Source of the DNA: Marifrigoribacter sp965178585 | GTDB lineage: Bacteria > Bacteroidota > Bacteroidia > Flavobacteriales > Flavobacteriaceae | Length of the DNA stretch: 64,000 bases | Assembly (NCBI GenBank): GCA_965178585.1 | Contig: OZ238267.1 | Location: 496,001 to 560,000, forward strand | Reading direction: 5' to 3' | Part shown: positions 25,805 to 32,759 of the stretch, piece by piece | Layout of the letters: every line of letters begins with the position of its first letter | Numbering within the stretch: position 1 is the first letter of the stretch | The notes under the pieces: model-generated | Databases searched by the model: none | Told to the model about the DNA's origin: nothing | The model's input: the letters and a program-made list of their open reading frames with translations, nothing else | Position numbers and translations under genes: made by a program

Positions 25805-26975
25805 ACTTACGAATCCATAACCATAAAGTAATTACAATTCCCCATTGCCCTAAAGCTTTTAAAATTAAAGCACCATTAATACCCCAATTTTTAATTAGAA
25901 AATATCCGATAATTACTTGAATAATAACTATAATTGAAGCAAAATATGCAATTATATTTTGTTTGTTTTTTTTATAATATTCACTTACAATTAAAACGTG
26001 AAGGAATAAGGGAATCATAAATAAAAATGCTAACGTATATTGATAAAATGTAAAATCTAATTGATAGACTTTTGAAATAACAACATACATAAAAGCACTT
26101 AATAGTAATGCAAAAACCCATCCGAATATAAAAAACTGTTTTTGTATTTTTTGAATAAATACATTGCTAGATCTATAATAATTTTTTAAAAAAGGGGTAA
26201 TAAAGAAAGAGCTTGACATTTGTGCTAAAACTAAAAAACTAATAAAAATTTGATATTTACTAAGATTAACTACATTAAAAAAATGTGTTCCATAATAAGC
26301 ATCAATTCGTACCCTAATTGTGCCAACAGCAAGAGGAATGAAAAATGGAGTTGAACGCTTTAATTCATCATAGTGAAAACTATAATTTATTTTTTTAAAA
26401 TTAAACCCTTTTAATAAGTAAAACGAATAGCATATTAATTTAAATCCTTGGGCTAAGATGATGATTAACATTAAATTTATTAAATCCAATGTTTTAATCA
26501 TATAAAAAACACCTCCTAGAAGGACTAAGTTAAACCATAATTCCACATAAATATTGAAAATAAATTTTCGGTGATATACGATTAATACTTTAAATGATTG
26601 AGTTAGAAATTGTAATACAATCATTAATATTATTATACCTTCAATATTATTAAAAATAGGAATAAAGAAAATTAAAATACTTGACGGGATTAATAATAAG
26701 CTCCTAACAAGAAGATTACTTACCCATTGTTGATTAATAGTTGAGGGGTTGTTACTAAATGATTTTAATAAATAATCTTGATTACCATAAGATAAAAAAA
26801 GCAAGAAAAAATTACTCCAGATTAATAACTCAGCATATTCGCCCCACAGTTCAACAGAGTGATATTTTACTACAATTAATGATAATAAAAGAACAGAGAA
26901 AACACCAAAAATCTGACTCATCCCATATTGAGATATCGTCCTTAATCTTTTGATTATTTTTTTATCATTCAACAT
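25788..26975 (-). CDS. oligosaccharide-flippase-like membrane protein
   Basis: This protein has 395 residues when started at the ATG at 26973-26975, one base after the upstream stop. A longer frame would overlap that gene by 95 bases. About 12 hydrophobic helices span the whole length, with the Wzx/MATE-like start KRLRTISQYGMSQIFGVFSVLLLSLI. Such proteins flip lipid-linked oligosaccharides or similar amphipathic molecules outward across the inner membrane. No wzy polymerase or glycosyltransferase is in the operon, so the cargo is not evident. Confidence 0.8.
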   Translation of the reverse strand: MLNDKKIIKRLRTISQYGMSQIFGVFSVLLLSLIVVKYHSVELWGEYAELLIWSNFFLLFLSYGNQDYLLKSFSNNPSTINQQWVSNLLVRSLLLIPSSILIFFIPIFNNIEGIIILMIVLQFLTQSFKVLIVYHRKFIFNIYVELWFNLVLLGGVFYMIKTLDLINLMLIIILAQGFKLICYSFYLLKGFNFKKINYSFHYDELKRSTPFFIPLAVGTIRVRIDAYYGTHFFNVVNLSKYQIFISFLVLAQMSSSFFITPFLKNYYRSSNVFIQKIQKQFFIFGWVFALLLSAFMYVVISKVYQLDFTFYQYTLAFLFMIPLFLHVLIVSEYYKKNKQNIIAYFASIIVIIQVIIGYFLIKNWGINGALILKALGQWGIVITLWLWIRKYENNG

Positions 26976-26976
26976 A

Positions 26977-28092
26977 TTAGTTGATATAATTAACTTCAAT
27001 TTCAGATTCTTCTCTGATACTACTAGAAACTTGCAGTCCTGAAAATGGAGCAAAATGCTCAACTTCTTCACGATGATACAAAATACCTAAAAAAGGAAAT
27101 TCTTCATGGATATGAGTTGGCAATCCAACAAGTAATCCTTCTACTTCCTCTATAGTCATATTCCACTCTAAACTCAATCGATCAACTGAAGGTTCCATAA
27201 ATGAAATATATAATAGTTCTGTAAATACATGTTGTTGAGTTTCTTCAAAATCTACCCCATCTACCAACGAATTTTGAATGTTTCTGTGAGATAGTCTAAA
27301 GTTACTTAAGATATCCTTAAATTCTAAATAAGGAATAAACCCCTCAAAATCATCTTGTTCACTAAATAAAGGTTGAATTCCAGATTCGTGACACCACATG
27401 CATTTAGCTGGTTTACCTGCATTAGAGTGAGTTGGGGCCGTGTTGTTAATTCGAAATCCGTTTTTATCATAAATACCAAATCTAACTTGACCATTAGGCA
27501 TCAAATCCACAGTTTCATACTCCAATATTTCATTGGTATTTGGATCAATTTCAGTGCAAAAGAATAATTGGTTCAATCCATTTTGTTCCGAAAAACTTAT
27601 GATTCTACTTTCAAAAGATACACCAGAATTATTTACGAATCCTCGCTCAGGAATAAGAGTATAACTATCTAATAAATCAGAAAGTAAATATGGAACTCCA
27701 GTGATTTCATAATAATGTTCAGAAGCTCCTAAAAGTAAACTCACATATCTTCCCACATCTATATATTCGTTTAGTTGATATTCTTCTGAGTTAATGATTA
27801 CTTCATGTAAGTTTTTAAGTTTTCCTTCTGAATAAGAACTGAAGCCAATTTTATCAATTTCTATAATAATTTGGCCGGATTGAGTGTTGATTCCATCACC
27901 ATTTAATGGTATTATTGCGCCCATATAAGAAAGCGCCCACTGAAGACCAATAGTGGCTTTTTCAATAGTATCTTCCTCAAAGCTCTTATTCCATTTTAAA
28001 TTAAGTGAATTGTTTTCAGGAACAATATCATCATAGGTACTATTGGTACAAGAAATTGAAAGAATAAATATTATAAGTAATAGTTTTTTCAT
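26977..28092 (-). CDS. lipoprotein with single haem-c motif, unknown function
   Basis: This 371-residue protein has a lipoprotein signal peptide ending in SISC (Cys15), so it should be lipidated and exported. A single CxxCH sits at 231-235 (CMWCH), inside an otherwise unfamiliar sequence with conserved-looking Trp, Tyr and Asp residues. A single haem-c attachment site is possible. The usual small cytochrome c fold is not apparent, and no distal Met ligand can be assigned. It is flanked by the radical SAM gene (gap of 3 bases) and the flippase (gap of 1). Confidence 0.7.
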   Translation of the reverse strand: MKKLLLIIFILSISCTNSTYDDIVPENNSLNLKWNKSFEEDTIEKATIGLQWALSYMGAIIPLNGDGINTQSGQIIIEIDKIGFSSYSEGKLKNLHEVIINSEEYQLNEYIDVGRYVSLLLGASEHYYEITGVPYLLSDLLDSYTLIPERGFVNNSGVSFESRIISFSEQNGLNQLFFCTEIDPNTNEILEYETVDLMPNGQVRFGIYDKNGFRINNTAPTHSNAGKPAKCMWCHESGIQPLFSEQDDFEGFIPYLEFKDILSNFRLSHRNIQNSLVDGVDFEETQQHVFTELLYISFMEPSVDRLSLEWNMTIEEVEGLLVGLPTHIHEEFPFLGILYHREEVEHFAPFSGLQVSSSIREESEIEVNYIN

Positions 28093-28095
28093 AAA

Positions 28096-29481
28096 TTATT
28101 TACTTACCATCATTAAACCATTAGCAATAATTGACTTAGTTTTAAATTTTAATGCGCTTATAGTATTTTTATCTTTTCCTTTTAAAACTTCTTTGTGGTA
28201 GTTAACCTCATTAACCACTTTTCTCACTGCATAATCATAATACTTCCTAGAGTAAGTTCTTTTAAAATCAATTTGTCGATCGGTAGAGGTTTCCCAATTG
28301 GGTTGAGCCGTTATATTTTTTTCAATTTCGTTATATAAAGAAGTTCCTTTAATAGGATAAGCTATGGTTATGGTGAAATAAGTGGGATTTGCTTTTTTTA
28401 AATAGTCGATAGTTTGTAAAATATCAGTTTCAGTTTCACCTGGATAGCCTAACATAATGAAGGTGCCTGTTTCAATTCCGATATTATTCGTTTTAACAAT
28501 TGCTTCTTTAACAATGTCAACATCAACTCTACGGTCCATAGCATCGATAATTTTTTGAGAGCCGCTTTCTGCACCAATCCAAATACGAAAACACCCCGCT
28601 TCTTTTAGTTGTTGAAGTATTTCATCGTTTAACCTTTCTGCTCTAGTAATGCATTCGAATGGGATGTTTATTTGTTGCTTTTTTAATTCTATATAAAATT
28701 CTTTAATCCATTTATGACTCACCGTAAAAACATCATCTACAAACCAGATGGAGTCTGGATTGTACTTTTTCTGAAGCATTGCCATTTCTTCAACTACTAA
28801 TTTTGCGGGCCGTCTTCTATAACTTTGACCATAAACTGCAGTACTACACCATTTGCAAGTATAAGGACAACCTCTTTGTGTACTTATGGTCATAGAACTT
28901 TTACCATGGTGCGTTTTCCAAGTTTCTAAGTATTTTTCAATTGCAATCCCATCTCGATTAGGTAATGGAAGTGAACTTAAATCCTTTAATTTAATTCTTG
29001 GAGGAGTTTTGACTACCAGTTCATTATCTAAATAAGCAATTCCTGTTACATCAGATACAGCAGTTTTGTTTGTGATTGCTAAGTACAATTCTGTCATAGT
29101 TTGTTCTCCTTCGCCAATCACAACATAATCTACTCCAGTTTTTAAATAATTTTGAAGATTATAGGTGACATCGGGACCTCCTAAAATAATTTTTGGAGAC
29201 CCGTATTTTTTTTCTGAACTTAATATTTTAACCAATTTAATTACATTGATTTTTGTCATTAAATTGGTATAGATAGCAACTACTAACGGTTTTTTCTCCT
29301 CAATAAAACCTAATTGATTTTTTTGGTTAGAAAAAGTAGTGTCGTATAAATGATTATCTATTTTTTTTTTGTTTAAATAACCCGAAACATATAGTAATCC
29401 TAAGGGAGCATAGGGCTTCATGATTTTTGCCTCCAAAGAATCTTCTTTTAAGTAATATGCATGGGTTAAAACAATACTCAT
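28096..29481 (-). CDS. B12-binding-domain radical SAM protein (rSAM2)
   Basis: This 461-residue protein has an N-terminal cobalamin-binding-like domain (about 1-140; IILGGPDVTY, VVIGEGEQTM) and a radical SAM core with Cys205, Cys209 and Cys212 (CPYTCKWC). The substrate-side motif AESGSQKIIDAMDRR lies near 305 and GYPGETETDI near 345. It resembles the rSAM3 gene of this operon closely in layout and motifs, so the two are paralogues. It probably adds a methyl group or rearranges carbon bonds. It overlaps the upstream methyltransferase by 4 bases. Confidence 0.9.
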   Translation of the reverse strand: MSIVLTHAYYLKEDSLEAKIMKPYAPLGLLYVSGYLNKKKIDNHLYDTTFSNQKNQLGFIEEKKPLVVAIYTNLMTKINVIKLVKILSSEKKYGSPKIILGGPDVTYNLQNYLKTGVDYVVIGEGEQTMTELYLAITNKTAVSDVTGIAYLDNELVVKTPPRIKLKDLSSLPLPNRDGIAIEKYLETWKTHHGKSSMTISTQRGCPYTCKWCSTAVYGQSYRRRPAKLVVEEMAMLQKKYNPDSIWFVDDVFTVSHKWIKEFYIELKKQQINIPFECITRAERLNDEILQQLKEAGCFRIWIGAESGSQKIIDAMDRRVDVDIVKEAIVKTNNIGIETGTFIMLGYPGETETDILQTIDYLKKANPTYFTITIAYPIKGTSLYNEIEKNITAQPNWETSTDRQIDFKRTYSRKYYDYAVRKVVNEVNYHKEVLKGKDKNTISALKFKTKSIIANGLMMVSK

Positions 29482-30260
29482 TTTTTTTCGAAAATAATTA
29501 AATAATGATCAGAATATTTAGCCCAAAACCGATTTGAAAATAATTCTTCAGCCCAGATTAACATTTTTAAAAACCCTTTTATATTTTTAAAAAAAGGTTC
29601 TAAATATGAGGGAGGAATTTTTAAGCCAATGGGTTTAATTGCTATGGTTTTATATTGATTAGAAGCTAAAGATACTACTTCCTTAGGGTTGTAATACCAT
29701 GTAGGCACTTTTACACCTTCTACATTTGCCAGCACTGATTTGTTAGTGTTTCGTCTTTTAGCTTTTCTAATTTCTCCTTTTAGAATAAAATAAAATCGTT
29801 CCCAAATACAGAGTTTTGGCATAATTACAAGTGCCATTTTACCTTTTGATTTTAATAAGGAATCTGAGATGTTTAAAAAACTTTTTAACTCTTGAGGAGA
29901 CAAACAATTTAGACCTCCAAAATTTGAAAATATTAAGTCAAATTTTTGAGTAAAGGATTCAGTAGAAATATCTTTAATATCTAATTGTTTAAATTCAATA
30001 TTTGAATCTTTATATTTTTGTTTTGCAACTTGTATCATTTCATAAGAAATATCGGTTGCTAAAACCGAATGTCCATTTTTAGAAAAATAATTTGCATCAT
30101 AACCTGTTCCGCAATTTATTTCTAAAATTTGAAGTTTATTTTTTAGTATTTGTTGCTTATTAATAAAATGAAAAACACGATCGCGTTGTGCTTTCCCAAT
30201 TATAGAATTAGTAAAATCTTGATCGTAGTTTTCAGCATGTACATCAAAATTATTTTCCAT
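29478..30260 (-). CDS. class I SAM-dependent methyltransferase
   Basis: This 260-residue methyltransferase has the glycine-rich motif EINCGTG (47-53), the acidic ATDISYEM (68-75) and a post-II region near FSNFGGLNCL. It resembles UbiE/Methyltransf_11-type small-molecule methyltransferases. It sits exactly between the two paralogous radical SAM genes, overlapping them by 11 and 4 bases. That suggests all three act on the same intermediate. The methyl acceptor is unknown. Confidence 0.88.
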   Translation of the reverse strand: MENNFDVHAENYDQDFTNSIIGKAQRDRVFHFINKQQILKNKLQILEINCGTGYDANYFSKNGHSVLATDISYEMIQVAKQKYKDSNIEFKQLDIKDISTESFTQKFDLIFSNFGGLNCLSPQELKSFLNISDSLLKSKGKMALVIMPKLCIWERFYFILKGEIRKAKRRNTNKSVLANVEGVKVPTWYYNPKEVVSLASNQYKTIAIKPIGLKIPPSYLEPFFKNIKGFLKMLIWAEELFSNRFWAKYSDHYLIIFEKK

Positions 30261-31716
30261 TGCTAAGTTCCATTTTGTCTAATATAAGCTTGTCAATTAC
30301 AGAACTCGGAGCGTAATAAAAATATAACAATAAGGATCGTAATTTATTTACTGAAATTAAGGATGGGGATTTAATAATCTGTTTAAAATTCGAAATTGCT
30401 TGGCTTTTTCTATACTCTTTATGTACTAATCGATGTAATTTTTTATAATATTTCGAATTAAAAGTTCCTTGAAACATCATGGCTAAATCATCGGAATCTG
30501 TCCAATTGGATTTTAGTTTTAAATCATCTTTAACCATATCGTAAAACTTAGTTCCTGGCAAAGGATATGATACAGAAACCCCAATGTTATCGGGTTGTAA
30601 CTCTTTAATCATTGCTATGGTTTTAGCAATATCTTCTTTAGTTTCTCCTAAATACCCAAATTGAATAAAGAAGGCGACATTAATATTTTTAAGTTTTAAT
30701 AACCGAGTAGCCTCATAGATTTGTGATAATTGAGTGCCTTTGTCCATGGCATCTAAAATTTTTTGAGAACCACTTTCTGCACCTACCCAAACCTCTCTTA
30801 ATCCGCTTTCTGCTAATGCATCAATCGTATCTTCCTTTAATAATAAATCTACACGACTTTGTATTACATATTCAATAGTAAGGTTTGCTTTTTTTAATTC
30901 AATATTAAAATTTTGAACCCATCTAGGTTTTAACCCAAAGATGTCATCACACATCCAAAAGTTAGTGACACCGTAATTTTCTTTTAAATAAGATATGTGT
31001 TTGGTAATGTATTCGGGGGAGTGAGAATTATAACGGACACCGTAAATTGGTTTTGCACACCAATTGCATTTGTACGGGCAGCCTCTTGTGGTAGCTATGT
31101 TTAAAGAAAATTTTCTTCCTCTTTCTGCCCAAACTTTTTTATAAGCATCAACATCTACTAAATCCCAAGCTGGCATAGGAAGTTCATCTAAATCTTTTAA
31201 AACTTCTCTTTTTGGAGTTGTTATAAATTCTTCTTCATTTTTAAAAACAATTCCCTTTAAATCTTCTACCGGTTCTTGATTTTTTAATTTTAAAATGAGC
31301 TCTTTTAAAGTGAGTTCTCCTTCTCCTAAAATAATAAAGTCGGCACCTGCTACAATATATTTTTTATAATGATCAGTACTATCAGAACTATTTACAATGA
31401 CAGTGCAATTGTGTTTTTTTCCAATTGAAATCATTTCGAATGCAGCTTCACGCATATTGGTCAAGCACATTTTGGTGAGGTAATTAAAACCGTCATCATA
31501 GATTACCAAAAAAGAAGGTTTTTTTTCTAGGATTTCTTTTTCAATATCAGAAGATTGACTTCTTAAATTAGTGTCAAATAGAGAAACAGTATATCCATTT
31601 TTTCGCATTAATGATGCTGCATAAATAGTTCCTAATGGCGGATAAGGAGATTTATTAGCCCATTGTTTTTTATCTAATGGATAATAATAAGAATGTGAAA
31701 AAAGGATATCAAGCAT
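30250..31716 (-). CDS. B12-binding-domain radical SAM protein (rSAM3)
   Basis: This is a 488-residue enzyme. Its cobalamin-binding-like N-terminus (about 1-145; PYPPLGTIYAAS, FIILGEGELT) is followed by the radical SAM core with Cys213, Cys217 and Cys220 (CPYKCNWC), then AESGSQKILDAMDKG near 318 and GYLGETKEDI. It is paralogous to rSAM2. It overlaps the upstream nucleotidyltransferase by 8 bases and the downstream methyltransferase by 11, so translation is coupled. Confidence 0.9.
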   Translation of the reverse strand: MLDILFSHSYYYPLDKKQWANKSPYPPLGTIYAASLMRKNGYTVSLFDTNLRSQSSDIEKEILEKKPSFLVIYDDGFNYLTKMCLTNMREAAFEMISIGKKHNCTVIVNSSDSTDHYKKYIVAGADFIILGEGELTLKELILKLKNQEPVEDLKGIVFKNEEEFITTPKREVLKDLDELPMPAWDLVDVDAYKKVWAERGRKFSLNIATTRGCPYKCNWCAKPIYGVRYNSHSPEYITKHISYLKENYGVTNFWMCDDIFGLKPRWVQNFNIELKKANLTIEYVIQSRVDLLLKEDTIDALAESGLREVWVGAESGSQKILDAMDKGTQLSQIYEATRLLKLKNINVAFFIQFGYLGETKEDIAKTIAMIKELQPDNIGVSVSYPLPGTKFYDMVKDDLKLKSNWTDSDDLAMMFQGTFNSKYYKKLHRLVHKEYRKSQAISNFKQIIKSPSLISVNKLRSLLLYFYYAPSSVIDKLILDKMELSNGK

Positions 31717-32617
31717 TTTCTTTTGCTAAATGAATGTTGTGACTTTCTTTTAACTCATCATATTTGTCATTCAGGCGTTCAATTACTTTACGTTGAAAAT
31801 TTAAGGGATGATGCTTGGAAACATTTTTGGTAGATTTTAAAGCAATATTAAAATGTTTTTCTTCTAATTTATTAAACTTAACTTTCCATTTTTTATAAGT
31901 CATTTTAAGAAAAAATGAATCTAACCAATCCCCTAAATTAGTATTTAAAATGCTTTCTAAAGATTTTGTAAAAAGTGGTTTTTTAACTGTATTTAAATTT
32001 GAAAGCCCTTCATCAATTGTTTTATTAGGGAGGTATTTTGTTACCCATTTATTTTCATTGTAAAAATCGTGGAAACTACCATTACCATACATAGGAAGCA
32101 TGGTGGTTAATTCCGTTGCAGTAAATCTATTTTTTTCTTCAATTTCTAAAGAATTGGTGCTTATAAAATAATTGACACAAAAATATTTTTTAGAATTAAA
32201 TAAGAATAGTTTTTTATAAAGTATTAAAAAAGTTCTGGCAATCCATAATCGTTTAGGAGTAGTTATTATAAAAAAATCGATATCTCCTTCTTCGTCAAAA
32301 TATCCTTTCGATAAAGAACCAGAAATACCAACTCCTTCTACATATGGGAATTTGGAAATAAAACGAGAAACACTATTCGCTTTTCCATGGATGTCTTTTG
32401 CCATTTGGTTACCAGACAATCTTCTTTGTATTTGTGACTCATCATTTTCTGCTAAATAAAACTCGTCAATTTTATAAATAACTTTATTAGCTACTAAATC
32501 TTTTAATTCTTTTTTTAAGCTTTCTATTGAATCCGCCTCAGAAAAGGAATAGATTTCTTCTTCAGTAAGTGGATACTGAAATAAAGAAAAATACAAAATA
32601 GGCTTTAATAAGGTCAA
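31709..32617 (-). CDS. nucleotidyltransferase-fold protein with winged-helix N-terminus
   Basis: This 302-residue protein starts with a winged-helix-like segment (about 1-60; PLTEEEIYSF). A pol-beta-type nucleotidyltransferase motif follows, GSLSKGYFDEEGDIDFF (100-116), with Asp112 and Asp114 as the metal pair. It would transfer a nucleotide to a small molecule, RNA or protein; the acceptor is unknown. It is the first gene of the ten-gene operon. It appears to start with TTG, because an in-frame stop lies just upstream and no ATG follows before the conserved region. Confidence 0.8.
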   Translation of the reverse strand: MTLLKPILYFSLFQYPLTEEEIYSFSEADSIESLKKELKDLVANKVIYKIDEFYLAENDESQIQRRLSGNQMAKDIHGKANSVSRFISKFPYVEGVGISGSLSKGYFDEEGDIDFFIITTPKRLWIARTFLILYKKLFLFNSKKYFCVNYFISTNSLEIEEKNRFTATELTTMLPMYGNGSFHDFYNENKWVTKYLPNKTIDEGLSNLNTVKKPLFTKSLESILNTNLGDWLDSFFLKMTYKKWKVKFNKLEEKHFNIALKSTKNVSKHHPLNFQRKVIERLNDKYDELKESHNIHLAKENA

Positions 32618-32759
32618 TTCTTTTTTTTAAAAATAGCAAATTTTAAATCAATTCTATTAGAGTTGTCGCAATTTTAACTTGAAACTTAATTAGACTTTAA
32701 TATTAAAATTCTATGTATTGATTCAATATAAGATAGAAATCAAAAATTTTGATTAAATT

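Noticed and set aside
26976..27071. Upstream extension of the flippase gene
   Set aside because: It overlaps the haem-motif lipoprotein by 95 bases; the ATG at 26975 fits the packed operon.
22138..32617. Recently acquired genomic island with mobile ends
   Set aside because: I saw no tRNA at the border, no integrase or transposase and no direct repeats; base composition looks like the neighbours.
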